Source: Bradyrhizobium forestalis
Lineage (GTDB): Bacteria; Pseudomonadota; Alphaproteobacteria; Rhizobiales; Xanthobacteraceae
Assembly (NCBI RefSeq): GCF_002795245.1
Contig: NZ_PGVG01000009.1
Coordinates: 144,501-208,500 of the forward strand
DNA: 64,000 nt
Reading direction: 5' to 3'
Positions within the stretch are counted from its first letter, which is position 1, and the number at the start of each line of letters is the position of its first letter. Below are positions 44,669 through 53,726 of the stretch, in pieces. The translations under genes were made by a program, and so were the position numbers. Below the pieces are notes generated by a model. That model searched no databases and was not told the DNA's origin. It was given only the letters and a program-made list of their open reading frames with translations.

Positions 44669-44947
44669 ATGACCGACCAGACAAACCTGAAAGAAAGAGA
44701 GGTAGCGCACTGGGCGAAGACCTCGCGCCTAATGTTCACGCATCTCGCCATCTGGTTCTTCTTCGGCTTCATCATCCACATGTTCGTGGTGCCGCTCAAC
44801 AGGATCATCATCCCGGTCCTCGGTTTCCCGCTTGGCTTCTATATGGCGGCGCAGGGATCGCTCATTGTGTTCGTGGTGATGCTGTTCATGTTTGCGAAGC
44901 AGCAGGACAAGATCGACCGCGAATTCGATTTCGCTGAGGACGATTGA
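44669..44947 (+). CDS. DUF4212 small symporter subunit
   Basis: A 92-residue membrane protein with two hydrophobic helices: HLAIWFFFGFIIHMFVVPL and MAAQGSLIVFVVMLFMFAKQQDKIDREF. It has a charged C-terminus and the conserved N-terminal HWAKTSRLM. DUF4212 proteins are small partners of VC_2705-type sodium:solute symporters. The ribosome site AGGGAGG precedes the ATG at 44669 by 11 bp; an in-frame TTG at 44660 is the other candidate. Followed directly by the symporter. Confidence 0.92.
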   Translation: MTDQTNLKEREVAHWAKTSRLMFTHLAIWFFFGFIIHMFVVPLNRIIIPVLGFPLGFYMAAQGSLIVFVVMLFMFAKQQDKIDREFDFAEDD

Positions 44948-44961
44948 GGGGGGAAGAGACC

Positions 44962-46941
44962 ATGGCTACTCAAGCCGCTACGAGCAGCTCGGACTTCATC
45001 AAGAATCTGGGCAAGATGTATGGCACCTACACAGGTGGGTTCCTCGCATTCATCCTGTTCCTCGCAATTCTCGAGCAGGTCGGCGTTCCCAACAGGATCC
45101 TCGGCTACCTGTTCGTGTTTTTTACACTCGCGGTCTACGCCATCATCGGGGTCATGACGCGAACCGCACAGGTCTCGGAGTATTACGTCGCCGGCCGGCG
45201 CGTCCCTGCTTTCTACAACGGCATGGCGACGGGCGCCGACTGGATGTCAGCGGCATCGTTCGTCGGCATGGCGGGCACACTGTTCTTGCTTGGCTATGAC
45301 GGCCTCGCCTGGGTGCTTGGCTGGACTGGCGGGTTTGTGCTGGTGTCCATCCTGATTGGGCCCTACCTGCGCAAGTTCGGTGCCTATACGGTGCCCGACT
45401 TCCTGTCCTTCCGTTACGGCGGCAATTTTGCGCGATTTCTCGGCGTGATCGTGCTGGTTGCCTGCTCCTTCACCTATGTCACGGCGCAGATTTACGGCAC
45501 CGGCCTTATTGCATCGCGATTCCTCGGCATGCAGTTCGAAGTCGCGGTATTCGCGGGGCTGGTCGGAATCCTGCTCTGCGCCATGTTGGGTGGTATGCGG
45601 GCGGTTACCTGGACGCAGATCGCGCAATACGTCGTGCTGATCATAGCCTATCTGACACCGATCGTGATCCTGTCCATCAAGAAATATGGAATTCCGATCC
45701 CGGAACTCACCTACGGACAGGCAATCGCGGATATCACCGCGCGAGAGCAGCAAATGCTGGCGACGGGTCTGGCGACAGCCGCGGCGCTCAAGCCGCATAT
45801 CCAGCCCTTCATCAACTATAGCCCGCTCAACTTCTTCGCGATCATCATGTGCATGATGGTCGGCACGGCTTCGCTGCCGCATATCCTCATGCGCTATTTC
45901 ACCACCCCGTCGGTGCGTGAGGCGCGCCAATCCGTGGCGTGGTCGCTGTTGTTCATCTTCCTGCTGTACTTCTCGGCGCCAGCCTACGCGGCGTTCTCGA
46001 AGCTGGAAGTCTATACCAACATCATCGGCAGGGACCTGTCGGCCATTCGTCCATGGCTGTTCACTTGGGGCGAACTCGGGCTGATCCAAATCTGCGGCAA
46101 GAACGCCACCAATATCGATGCCATCATTGCGGCCTGCAAGGCGGTCGCCGGACATCCCGGCGTCGTGAGGCTGCAGGACTTCGTCATCAATACGGACGTG
46201 ATCGTGCTTTCCACGCCGGAAATCGCGGGCCTTCCGTATGTGATTTCGGGTCTCGTGGCGGCCGGAGGTCTCGCCGCAGCGTTGTCCACCGCTGACGGGC
46301 TGCTGCTCGCCATCGCGAACGCGCTGTCGCATGACATCTACTACAAGATGATCGACCCGAACGCGCCGACCATGCGCCGTCTCACGGTGGCGCGCGCTCT
46401 TCTGGTGGGCGTCGCCGTGATCGCGGCCGCGACGGCCGCCACCAAGCCTGCGGACATCCTGGCCATGGTCGGCTGGGCGTTCTCGCTTGCAATGGCGGGC
46501 AATTTCCCGGCGCTCGTGATGGGCGTCTGGTGGAAACGCACGACGGCGGCCGGTGCGATCTGCGGCATCATCGCCGGCTTCGGCCTGTGCCTGTTCTACC
46601 TGGTGACGACCCGGTATTTCCCGGGTGCCGGCGTCAAATATTTCGGCATGACGTCACTGACCAACCCGCTGACAGGAGCGCCGCTGGTCGATATTGCCAA
46701 AGCCATGGCGCTGCCCAACGCGATGGAGAGCTTCCCGACGCTCGCGCACCCGCTGGCCAACAAGGTCGGCTGGTTCGACCTTACCAACATCGCCTGCGGA
46801 CTCCTCGGGGCACCGCTCGGCTTCCTCGTCATCTATATCGTCAGCAAGCTCGGCCGGGAGCCGTCAAGGGAAATGCAGGCCTATGTTGATGACATCAGGA
46901 GGCCGCGAGGCAGAACGGTGCTTGAGGAAAAGACCACCTGA
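44962..46941 (+). CDS. sodium:solute symporter, VC_2705/ActP-related type
   Basis: A 659-residue SLC5/SSS transporter from the ATG at 44962 (GGGGGGAAGAG upstream). It has 13-14 helices: VSEYYVAGRRVPAFYNGMATGADWMSAASFVGMAGTLF in helix 1-2, FGAYTVPDFLSFRYGGNFARF in helix 3, MMVGTASLPHILMRYFTTPSVREARQSVAWS in the middle, and LSTADGLLLAIANALSHDIYY near the sodium site. Length and the DUF4212 partner indicate the acetate/monocarboxylate-transporting subgroup. It is the most probable target of the CrbS/CrbR-like system. A strong terminator follows. Confidence 0.93.
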   Translation: MATQAATSSSDFIKNLGKMYGTYTGGFLAFILFLAILEQVGVPNRILGYLFVFFTLAVYAIIGVMTRTAQVSEYYVAGRRVPAFYNGMATGADWMSAASFVGMAGTLFLLGYDGLAWVLGWTGGFVLVSILIGPYLRKFGAYTVPDFLSFRYGGNFARFLGVIVLVACSFTYVTAQIYGTGLIASRFLGMQFEVAVFAGLVGILLCAMLGGMRAVTWTQIAQYVVLIIAYLTPIVILSIKKYGIPIPELTYGQAIADITAREQQMLATGLATAAALKPHIQPFINYSPLNFFAIIMCMMVGTASLPHILMRYFTTPSVREARQSVAWSLLFIFLLYFSAPAYAAFSKLEVYTNIIGRDLSAIRPWLFTWGELGLIQICGKNATNIDAIIAACKAVAGHPGVVRLQDFVINTDVIVLSTPEIAGLPYVISGLVAAGGLAAALSTADGLLLAIANALSHDIYYKMIDPNAPTMRRLTVARALLVGVAVIAAATAATKPADILAMVGWAFSLAMAGNFPALVMGVWWKRTTAAGAICGIIAGFGLCLFYLVTTRYFPGAGVKYFGMTSLTNPLTGAPLVDIAKAMALPNAMESFPTLAHPLANKVGWFDLTNIACGLLGAPLGFLVIYIVSKLGREPSREMQAYVDDIRRPRGRTVLEEKTT

Positions 46942-46966
46942 GGTATCGCAGCACTTCATTATCGGC

Positions 46967-46997
46967 AGATGGGGCCCCTCGGGCCCCATCTTTGTTT
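46967..46997 (+). terminator. intrinsic terminator of the symporter operon
   Basis: AGATGGGGCCC-CTC-GGGCCCCATCT stem followed by TTGTTT, 26 bp after the symporter stop. Confidence 0.85.
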
Positions 46998-47099
46998 GCC
47001 GCGCAACGTCTGTCTTGTCGGGACACGCGCCCCTTGCCATTGTCGTGCAAGAGGCAGGTTGCGAAGATTGAGCTGCCCGGCTGCGAGGGGAAACGTCCT

Positions 47100-47420
47100 T
47101 TGGATACCGCAACGTCACTTGCTTCGTATTGGTACTTTCATCTGCCCAATTTCCTGCTCGCGGCATTGATGTACACATTGCTTGGCCGCGTCCTGCTTGG
47201 TCTGATGGTCGATGCGGACTCGCCGAACTACATCTGGCGATTCTTTTGTCGAATCACCGATCCCGTCGTAGCGGTCGTCGCAGTTGTGACACCGAAGGCA
47301 ACCCCACCGGTGGTGCTGTGGCTGTTCGGATTCGTCTGGCTGTTCTGGCTGCGGGTCGCGTTTCACTACACATTGCTGCTGCTCAATCTCGCCCCCCGAT
47401 TTGGCGGAGCGGCCTCATGA
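47100..47420 (+). CDS. YggT-like membrane protein
   Basis: A 106-residue protein most likely starting at a TTG at 47100 with GAGGGGAAA 5-6 bp upstream. It has two hydrophobic segments: FLLAALMYTLLGRVLLGLMV and TPPVVLWLFGFVWLFWLRVAFHYTLLLL. Between them is WRFFCRITDPVVAVVAVVTPKATP, where the R.TDP motif of YggT proteins appears. The family is linked to membrane homeostasis and osmotic shock in E. coli. Its stop overlaps the next gene's ATG. Confidence 0.65.
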   Translation: MDTATSLASYWYFHLPNFLLAALMYTLLGRVLLGLMVDADSPNYIWRFFCRITDPVVAVVAVVTPKATPPVVLWLFGFVWLFWLRVAFHYTLLLLNLAPRFGGAAS

Positions 47421-47740
47421 GCCGCAGTTTCTATTTCATCGGAATTGCATTTTTCGGAATGATCAACGGCATCTTCAACCAGCTGTCGCTGATCTTCACG
47501 CTCCTGTACGCGCAGATGCTCGCCGGCCCGCTGCTTTTCGGAAGTCTGTCGCTGACGCTGATGTTCGCATCGCTGATGGTCTCGACCGCCACCGTCATTC
47601 TTGGCGGAATTCCGGCGGCGATCTACGAGCGGGTCACCGGCGCGGCGGAATCGAACAGCGTCTCACTCTGGATATGGCTTGCTGGCACCGCAATCCTCTC
47701 GCTTCCGGCTGTCGGGAACTTTCTCAAGATCGGACTGTAG
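47417..47740 (+). CDS. small membrane protein of the symporter locus (107 aa)
   Basis: A 107-residue protein overlapping the YggT-like stop (ATGA at 47417-47420). It has three hydrophobic segments: FYFIGIAFFGMINGIFNQLSLIF, LLFGSLSLTLMFASLMVSTATVIL and LWIWLAGTAILSLPAVGNFLKIGL. The second half has GGIPAAIYERVTGAAESNS between helices 2 and 3. I do not recognise a family. Translational coupling to the YggT-like gene suggests a joint membrane function. Confidence 0.65.
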   Translation: MSRSFYFIGIAFFGMINGIFNQLSLIFTLLYAQMLAGPLLFGSLSLTLMFASLMVSTATVILGGIPAAIYERVTGAAESNSVSLWIWLAGTAILSLPAVGNFLKIGL

Positions 47741-47841
47741 CCGCTGAAGCGGCGTTGAGGACGGGTCGCGCCGGCGCTACGCTGGAACCAGCTCCTCAAT
47801 CCGATGTGGCGGGTCAATTTCGATCGACGGAGTAGCGGCTC

Positions 47842-48210
47842 ATGGAAGAGATGCGCCGTATCGCATATGAGACTGTGTTGCGCGCATGCGGGTTCGCTTC
47901 GCTCGCCATCTTCTGCGTCATGATCGGCCTGTCCTTCCTCCCGCGCATCGCGTTTCAGGCGGGAGGCTTTCTGAGCATGGCAATGACTCTTGTCCTCGCC
48001 TTCAAGGCCCGCGAAGCCCGAACCAAGGATCATCGCCGGACCGAGATGTGGCTCTATCTTCCCAAGGAGCACCGTCCGCCCCAAGCCCATGCGCAGAAGA
48101 CGATTTCAACGGTCATGCGCGAGACCTATCTGCTGTTCGCGTGCTGGACCGCGATCGTCTCCATCGTGATGTGGACGGTCGCGTTGATCTTCTCCCTGAT
48201 TGGACTTTAG
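47842..48210 (+). CDS. membrane hypothetical protein (122 aa)
   Basis: A 122-residue protein with a soluble middle flanked by membrane segments: CGFASLAIFCVMIGLSFLPRIAF, GGFLSMAMTLVLAFKA and TYLLFACWTAIVSIVMWTVALIFSLIGL. The polar centre AREARTKDHRRTEMWLYLPKEHRPPQAHAQKTISTVMRE contains the recurring RTE.W..L....RP pattern of conserved hypothetical alphaproteobacterial proteins. It follows the YggT-like pair on the same strand. Function unknown. Confidence 0.65.
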   Translation: MEEMRRIAYETVLRACGFASLAIFCVMIGLSFLPRIAFQAGGFLSMAMTLVLAFKAREARTKDHRRTEMWLYLPKEHRPPQAHAQKTISTVMRETYLLFACWTAIVSIVMWTVALIFSLIGL

Positions 48211-48455
48211 TCTGACTTCATCATCTCTGCCGATCCGCGCAGGTATCTTGCGGCCGTCTTATCGACAGGATTTCGGCGCAATCGCTCCGATATCAGACGT
48301 ACTCGCCGTTTGCGTGTAATCCAAAAGTCGGTCCAGCCGAAAGTACTATTGGGCCGGACGCGGCAAACATGTAAGTGCTCGCTCCGATTAACTGCGCGCC
48401 TGCATGGCGCAGATCAGTATTCGAATCCAAAAAAGACAAGCGGGAGCGAATCGGA

Positions 48456-50123
48456 ATGACGACAATAACTGCGACATCGGCACCAGGCAGCGCCGGCATG
48501 ACGAAGGACGAACGTTTCGTCATTCTCGCCTCCTCGCTCGGTACTGTCTTCGAGTGGTACGACTTCTACCTCTACGGTTCGCTCGCCTCGATCATCGGCG
48601 TGCAGTTCTTCTCGGACTATCCGCCGGCCACCCGCGACATCTTCGCGCTGCTGGCGTTTGCCGCCGGCTTCCTGGTGCGGCCGTTCGGCGCGATCGTGTT
48701 CGGCCGTATCGGCGACATCGTCGGCCGCAAATACACCTTCCTCGTCACCATCCTGATCATGGGTCTGTCGACCTTCATCGTCGGCCTGCTCCCCAGCGCG
48801 GCAACCATCGGCATCGCGGCCCCGATCATCCTGATCGCGCTGCGCCTCGCCCAGGGCCTGGCGCTCGGCGGCGAGTATGGCGGCGCGGCGACCTATGTCG
48901 CGGAGCACGCTCCGCACGGCAAGCGCGGCTACTACACCTCCTTCATCCAGACCACGGCGACGCTCGGCCTGTTCCTGTCGCTGCTGGTGATCCTGTTCAC
49001 CCGCACCGCGACCGGCGAGGCCGACTTCGCGAAGTGGGGCTGGCGCATCCCGTTCCTGGTCTCGGTGCTGCTGCTTGGAGTCTCGGTCTGGATCCGGCTT
49101 CGCCTCAATGAATCGCCGATCTTCCAGAAGATGAAGGACGAGGGCAAGGGCTCGAAGGCGCCGCTGACGGAGGCCTTCGGCAACTGGCAGAACGGCAAGC
49201 TCGTGCTGCTCGCGCTGCTCGGCGGCGTGATGGGCCAGGGCGTGGTTTGGTACACCGGCCAGTTCTACGCGCTGTTCTTCCTGCAATCGATCCTGAAGGT
49301 CGACGGCTATACCGCCAACCTGCTGATCGCCTGGTCGCTGTTGCTCGGCACCGGCTTCTTCGTCGTGTTCGGCATGCTGTCCGACAGAATCGGCCGCAAG
49401 CCGATCATCCTCGGCGGCTGCCTGATCGCGGCGCTGACCTTCTTCCCGATCTTCAAGATGATCACCACCAACGCCAACCCGGCGCTGGAAAAGGCCATCG
49501 AGCAGGTCAAGGTTGAGGTGGTGGCCGATCCCAAAGGCTGCGGCGACCTGTTCAACCCGGTCGGCACCCGCGTCTTCAGCGCGCCCTGCGATACCGCACG
49601 CGCCTTCCTGTCGCAGTCGTCCGTCAAGTACTCGACGAGCTACGGCGCCGCCGGGTCAGGCGTGAAGGTCGTGGTCAACGGCAAGGACGTGCCCTACACC
49701 GATGCCAAGACGGGTAATCCCGCGATCACGGCGGCGGTGCAGGCGGCCGGCTATCCGAAGGCGGGCGACGCCGCCATCGTGAAGATGGCGCATCCGTTCG
49801 ACATCTTCCGCCCGCAGGTGGCGGCGATCATCGGCCTGCTGTTCGTCCTCGTGGTCTATGTCACCATGGTGTACGGCCCGATCGCGGCGATGCTGGTCGA
49901 ACTGTTCCCGACCCGCATCCGCTACACCTCGATGTCGCTGCCCTACCACATCGGCAACGGCTGGTTCGGCGGCCTCCTGCCCGCCACCGCCTTCGCCATC
50001 GTGGCCTCGACCGGCGACATCTATGCCGGCCTCTGGTACCCGATCATCTTCGCGGCGATCACCGTCGTGATCGGATTCCTGTTCCTGCCGGAGACCAAGG
50101 ACGTCGACATCAAGGCGACCTGA
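48456..50123 (+). CDS. MFS transporter, metabolite:H+ symporter (MHS/ShiA-like) type
   Basis: A 555-residue transporter from the ATG at 48456 (GGGAG upstream). MHS hallmarks are RFVILASSLGTVFEWYDFYLYGSLASIIG, GFLVRPFGAIVFGRIGDIVGRKYTF, LAQGLALGGEYGGAATYVAEHAP, GMLSDRIGRKPII and ELFPTRIRYTSMSLPYHIGNGWFGGLLP. A ~110-residue hydrophilic segment (about residues 345-450, with two Cys: PKGCGD and SAPCDT) interrupts the helices, making it longer than the usual ~430 residues. It exports or imports a carboxylic acid-like solute; identity unknown. Confidence 0.9.
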   Translation: MTTITATSAPGSAGMTKDERFVILASSLGTVFEWYDFYLYGSLASIIGVQFFSDYPPATRDIFALLAFAAGFLVRPFGAIVFGRIGDIVGRKYTFLVTILIMGLSTFIVGLLPSAATIGIAAPIILIALRLAQGLALGGEYGGAATYVAEHAPHGKRGYYTSFIQTTATLGLFLSLLVILFTRTATGEADFAKWGWRIPFLVSVLLLGVSVWIRLRLNESPIFQKMKDEGKGSKAPLTEAFGNWQNGKLVLLALLGGVMGQGVVWYTGQFYALFFLQSILKVDGYTANLLIAWSLLLGTGFFVVFGMLSDRIGRKPIILGGCLIAALTFFPIFKMITTNANPALEKAIEQVKVEVVADPKGCGDLFNPVGTRVFSAPCDTARAFLSQSSVKYSTSYGAAGSGVKVVVNGKDVPYTDAKTGNPAITAAVQAAGYPKAGDAAIVKMAHPFDIFRPQVAAIIGLLFVLVVYVTMVYGPIAAMLVELFPTRIRYTSMSLPYHIGNGWFGGLLPATAFAIVASTGDIYAGLWYPIIFAAITVVIGFLFLPETKDVDIKAT

Positions 50124-50146
50124 TCGACAGCACGATCGACGACACG

Positions 50147-50179
50147 AACCGGCCGCGGTCTCCGCGGCCGGTTTTGTTT
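50147..50179 (+). terminator. intrinsic terminator of the MFS gene
   Basis: AACCGGCCGCGG-TCT-CCGCGGCCGGTT stem followed by TTGTTTC, 23 bp after the stop. It also faces the convergent yjbQ-like gene. Confidence 0.85.
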
Positions 50180-50186
50180 CGAGCGC

Positions 50187-50660
50187 TTACTGATTGCTGC
50201 CGATGAACTGCAGCACGATCTCTCGGCGGTGCGGGCGGCTGCGATGCTCGATCAGATAGATCGCCTGCCAGGTGCCGAGCGCAAGCTTGCCGTTCAGGAC
50301 CGGGACCTGGAGCGAGGTCCCCGTCAGCATCGTCTTGATGTGCGCCGGCATGTCGTCAGGTCCCTCGGTCTCATGGATCCATCCGGCGTTCTCCGGTGCG
50401 AGCCGTGACAGTGCCGTGGTGAGATCGACCAGCACGGAGGGATCGGCATTCTCCTGGATCGTCAGCGAGGCCGAGGTGTGGCGGATGAACAGCGTCAGCG
50501 CGCCCTCGCGCGCGTGCGCCTCGGCGATGAATTTTGCGGCTTCGCTGGTGAGATCGGTGAAGCCACGGCCCGATGTCTGCACGGTCAGCAGCGACGACGA
50601 GATCGTGGTGACTTGCACGGACGATGCTGCCGAGCGTGTGACGGATTTGGCTGATGTCAT
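50187..50660 (-). CDS. YjbQ family (UPF0047, secondary thiamine-phosphate synthase type)
   Basis: A 157-residue protein from the ATG at 50660. Core signatures are LTLFIRHTSASLTIQENADPSVLVDL, HETEGPDDMPAHIKTMLTGTSLQVPVLNGKLALGTWQAIYLIEHRSRPHRREIVLQFIG. The RHTSASL..QENADP and HIK..L.G.....P...G.L.LG.WQ..Y..E.R patterns are diagnostic of YjbQ. The E. coli homologue has weak thiamine-phosphate synthase activity; its physiological role is uncertain. Confidence 0.93.
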   Translation of the reverse strand: MTSAKSVTRSAASSVQVTTISSSLLTVQTSGRGFTDLTSEAAKFIAEAHAREGALTLFIRHTSASLTIQENADPSVLVDLTTALSRLAPENAGWIHETEGPDDMPAHIKTMLTGTSLQVPVLNGKLALGTWQAIYLIEHRSRPHRREIVLQFIGSNQ

Positions 50661-50694
50661 CAAAAATCCCTCAACTCCGGAGGCTCGTCACGCG

Positions 50695-51210
50695 TCAAAT
50701 TTTCCCCGACACGTCCTTCTGCACGCGGTGGGCCATGTCGATCAGCCGCCGCCAAGCCTTCTCCAGGAACGACATCACGCGATCGACGTCCTGGTCGCTC
50801 GGCAGCGGGATCTCGATCTTGCGCTCGCCCTCGGCGACCTTGGGCTCGGCCTTCTTCAGCGGGTCGGATTCCGGCAGCGCCTCGTCGATCTTGCCCGAGA
50901 CCGTCGGCCCCGCCGCGAGCTGTCCCTTCAGCCTCTCGACCTCGGCCTGGAGCCTGCCGATCTCGGCGTCGAGTGCGGTCCGCTCGTCAGGCACCGCGTA
51001 GCACGCCCAGCCGGCGCCGTTCTTGGTGCAGGTCGATACCGTGCCGGTGCGCGTGTCGAGCCGCAGCACGCCCTCGGGGATGGGTGTCATGCTGTAGCGA
51101 CCATTTTCGCCGTCGGGCGCCGATTGCGCAGCCACGAGGCCGCCGCCGAACATCATCACTGCGGCAGCCGCCGCTAGCCATGATGTTGTGGATGACGTCG
51201 CTGGTCTCAT
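50695..51210 (-). CDS. exported hypothetical protein with coiled coil (171 aa)
   Basis: From the ATG at 51210 (GGAGACAG upstream) the product has a signal peptide ending near VAAQSAP. A small beta segment with two Cys (GTVSTCTKNGAGWACYAVPDERTALDAEI) follows, then a coiled coil GRLQAEVERLKGQLAAG. The acidic/amphipathic helix at the end reads VDRVMSFLEKAWRRLIDMAHRVQKDVSGKI. No family recognised. The start at 51249 is disfavoured because it would place charged residues before the signal. Likely envelope-associated. Confidence 0.65.
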   Translation of the reverse strand: MRPATSSTTSWLAAAAAVMMFGGGLVAAQSAPDGENGRYSMTPIPEGVLRLDTRTGTVSTCTKNGAGWACYAVPDERTALDAEIGRLQAEVERLKGQLAAGPTVSGKIDEALPESDPLKKAEPKVAEGERKIEIPLPSDQDVDRVMSFLEKAWRRLIDMAHRVQKDVSGKI

Positions 51211-51474
51211 CGCTGTCTCCGCCACGGCGCTGCTGCGGCTTCTGCGCAATTCTACACCCCCATCGGGCGGTCCGCCGCCAAAAACCCGCCCCTGAGCTCA
51301 ACGAACCCGATGGCTTCTTTGATCCCGGCCGTGCGGCGAAAGGACAGCTGTGTCCGCCGATCGTGAGTAGACCTGCTGCGGTGCGGCGTCACGCTGTGTG
51401 CAGCGCTGCACCGCGCGCCGATATCATAAGACAAATCAAATACATAACAGAAAGCGACGCAATCGTGACTTGGC

Positions 51475-51503
51475 TTGACTTGATTATGGGCCATCAGTAT
51501 GGT
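51475..51503 (+). promoter_or_regulatory. sigma-70-type promoter for the F0 operon
   Basis: TTGACT (51475-51480), 17-bp spacer, TATGGT (51498-51503), about 66 bp before the atpI ATG. The ~360-bp gap 51211-51569 otherwise holds no gene; AT-rich sequence (ATATCATAAGACAAATC) precedes the -35 box. Confidence 0.5.
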
Positions 51504-51569
51504 CCGCGCGGCTTTTGAGGGTGGCGGGCGTAATTTCCATTTGGCCGCAGCGTTTCGGGTCTTTGTCGC

Positions 51570-51944
51570 ATGGCACAGAGCACGGGACACGGTGAGAGTG
51601 GAGATCGCGATAGATCGTCCGAGGAAGCTGCGCTTTCCGAACGGCTCGGAAATCTCGATCAGCGGTTGTCCGAATTGCGCGACCGCCGGATCAAGACCGA
51701 GCAACCCGCAGGTGACGGTGAGGACAGAGCGGCCAGAGCCTCGGCGATGGCGCTTGGCTTCCGGTTATCCTCCGAGTTGGTCGCCGGTGTCGCTGTCGGA
51801 GCGGGGATTGGCTGGGGGTTCGACCGCTTGCTGTCGACGTCGCCTTTCGGGTTTATCGTGTTCCTGTTGCTGGGCTTCGTCGCCGGCGTGGTGAATGTGG
51901 TGAGAACGGCGGGCGCGGGTCAAAACAGGCGCGGTGATTCGTAG
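51570..51944 (+). CDS. atpI: F0 ATP synthase assembly protein AtpI
   Basis: A 124-residue protein of the AtpI/AtpZ type. A charged N-terminal coil ([23 protein letters not shown]) is followed by two membrane helices with [50 protein letters not shown]. The [16 protein letters not shown]....LLG..AG. pattern is conserved. AtpI helps assemble the c-ring. First gene of the F0 operon. Confidence 0.9.
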   Translation: MAQSTGHGESGDRDRSSEEAALSERLGNLDQRLSELRDRRIKTEQPAGDGEDRAARASAMALGFRLSSELVAGVAVGAGIGWGFDRLLSTSPFGFIVFLLLGFVAGVVNVVRTAGAGQNRRGDS

Positions 51945-52055
51945 GCGATCCCACCAGGAGAGGAATGATCGTGCCGGCCTCGCCGGTACGGGCCGGCCCG
52001 GCCGGCAGACCGAGACCCGCCGGCATTGCCCGGCAGACCAAGAGATGCCGCGCTG

Positions 52056-52805
52056 ATGAAAATCGACCCGATCCACCAGTTCAACATCGAGCCTCTCTTC
52101 ACCCTGGGCCATATCGGCAATCACACGATCGCCTTCACCAATTCGTCGCTCTACATGCTGGTGGCGGTGGCGATCATCTCGATCCTGATGCTTGCCAGCG
52201 GCACGCAGCTGGTTCCCGGGCGCCTGCAGTCGGTCGCCGAAATCTCCTACGAATTCGTCGCCTCGACCATCCGTTCGACGGCCGGCGCGGAAGGCATGAA
52301 GTTCTTCCCGCTGATCTTCTCGCTGTTCATGTTCATCTGCGTCTCGAACCTGGTCGGCATCATCCCCTACACCTTCACGGTGTCGAGCCATCTGATCGTC
52401 ACCGCGGCGCTCGCGCTTCTGGTCTTCTTCACCGTCCTGATCTACGGCGTCGCCAAGAACGGCCTGAAATTCTTCAAGATCTTCGTTCCCCACGGCGTCC
52501 CCATCTACATCCTGCCGCTGGTCATGTTCATCGAGGTCCTGTCGTTCTTCCTGCGGCCGGTCTCCCACAGTGTCCGTCTCTTCGCCAACATGCTGGCCGG
52601 CCACATCGCGCTGAAGGTGTTCGCAGGCTTCGTCGCCATGCTCGGCTTCTCGCTCGGTGCCATCGGCTGGGTCGGCGGCGTGCTGCCGCTGGCGCTCACG
52701 GTCGCGCTGACCTCGCTCGAGATCCTGGTCGCGTTCCTCCAGGCCTATGTGTTCGCGATCCTGACCTGCATCTATCTCAACGACGCCATTCATCCGGGAC
52801 ACTGA
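52056..52805 (+). CDS. atpB: F0 ATP synthase subunit a
   Basis: A 249-residue membrane subunit from the ATG at 52056. It forms the proton half-channels against the c-ring. The essential Arg174 is in [53 protein letters not shown] and [31 protein letters not shown] are intact family motifs. It follows atpI with a 111-bp gap. It is the most conserved F0 gene of the set and anchors the operon assignment. Confidence 0.95.
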   Translation: MKIDPIHQFNIEPLFTLGHIGNHTIAFTNSSLYMLVAVAIISILMLASGTQLVPGRLQSVAEISYEFVASTIRSTAGAEGMKFFPLIFSLFMFICVSNLVGIIPYTFTVSSHLIVTAALALLVFFTVLIYGVAKNGLKFFKIFVPHGVPIYILPLVMFIEVLSFFLRPVSHSVRLFANMLAGHIALKVFAGFVAMLGFSLGAIGWVGGVLPLALTVALTSLEILVAFLQAYVFAILTCIYLNDAIHPGH

Positions 52806-52858
52806 GCGGTCCGGGGAATTTCCACCCACAACCCCATCTTTCTTCCAAGGAGTCTAAA

Positions 52859-53089
52859 ATGGATCCGGCAGCAGCAAAACTTATCGGCGCGGGCATCGCG
52901 TGCATCGGCATGGGCGGTGCGGGCGTCGGCGTGGGCGTGATCTTCGGCAACTACCTCGCCGCAGCCGTGCGCAATCCGTCGGCCGCTCAGGGGCAGTTCG
53001 GCAACCTGATCTTCGGCTTCGCCGTGACCGAAGCGCTCGGCATCTTCTCGCTGCTGATCGCGCTGCTGCTGCTGTTCGTTCCGCTCTGA
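52859..53089 (+). CDS. atpE: F0 ATP synthase subunit c
   Basis: A 76-residue proteolipid with two helices and the polar loop RNPSAAQGQ. The proton-carrying residue is Glu58 ([15 protein letters not shown]), and the glycine zipper [21 protein letters not shown] is on helix 1. Typical alphaproteobacterial length. Ribosome site AAGGAGT, 6 bp before the ATG. Confidence 0.97.
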   Translation: MDPAAAKLIGAGIACIGMGGAGVGVGVIFGNYLAAAVRNPSAAQGQFGNLIFGFAVTEALGIFSLLIALLLLFVPL

Positions 53090-53154
53090 GGACGACGTTT
53101 TTCGCGCCGTTCCAGAATCTGGGGCGGCGCGCGTGACAGCAACAGGAGAACTCC

Positions 53155-53721
53155 ATGGCTGAGAGTCATGGCGGCGCGAAAGGTCCGGCGGCGGGCGCTC
53201 ACACCGAGGCTGACGGTGGTCACCACGGTGGCGGTTTTCCGCCGTTCGAGAGCAGCAGCTTTGCTTCACAGCTGGTGTCGCTCGCGATCTTCTTCGTCCT
53301 GCTTTACGTGATCGTGTCCAAGCTCGCTCTGCCGCGCATCGGCGGTGCGATCGAGGCGCGTCAGAACAAGATCGAGGGCGACCTCGCTGAAGCGCAGAAG
53401 CTGAAGGACCAGTCCGAGGCGGCGCTGAAGGCTTATGAAGGCGAGCTCGCTTCGGCGCGTTCGCGGGCGCAGGCGATCGGCAACGAATCCCGCGACAAGG
53501 CGAATGCGCAGGCGGACGTCGAGCGCAAGGCGCTGGAAGAACAATTGGCGGCCAAGCTAGCCGAGGCGGAGAAGACCATCGCCTCGACCCGCGTAGCCGC
53601 CATGAGCAACGTCCGCGGCATCGCGGCCGATGCGGCAGGCCAGATCGTGCGGCAGCTCACCGGCGTCGTTCCCGACGTCGCGTCGGTCAATGCCGCGGTC
53701 GATGCGTCCTTGAAGGGTTAG
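53155..53721 (+). CDS. atpF': F0 ATP synthase subunit b'
   Basis: A 188-residue second b-type subunit, the diverged b' of alphaproteobacteria (often named atpG or atpX). A ~40-residue polar N-terminal extension precedes the single membrane anchor ([27 protein letters not shown]). A long coiled coil ([42 protein letters not shown]...) follows to the end. With b it forms the peripheral stalk. It precedes atpF with a 5-bp gap. Confidence 0.93.
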   Translation: MAESHGGAKGPAAGAHTEADGGHHGGGFPPFESSSFASQLVSLAIFFVLLYVIVSKLALPRIGGAIEARQNKIEGDLAEAQKLKDQSEAALKAYEGELASARSRAQAIGNESRDKANAQADVERKALEEQLAAKLAEAEKTIASTRVAAMSNVRGIAADAAGQIVRQLTGVVPDVASVNAAVDASLKG

Positions 53722-53726
53722 TCGAG

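Noticed and set aside
44497..44670. Sigma-54 promoter for the symporter pair
   Set aside because: TTGGCATAAGACCAGTTG near 44541 looked suggestive, but the GG/GC spacing does not fit a -24/-12 element.
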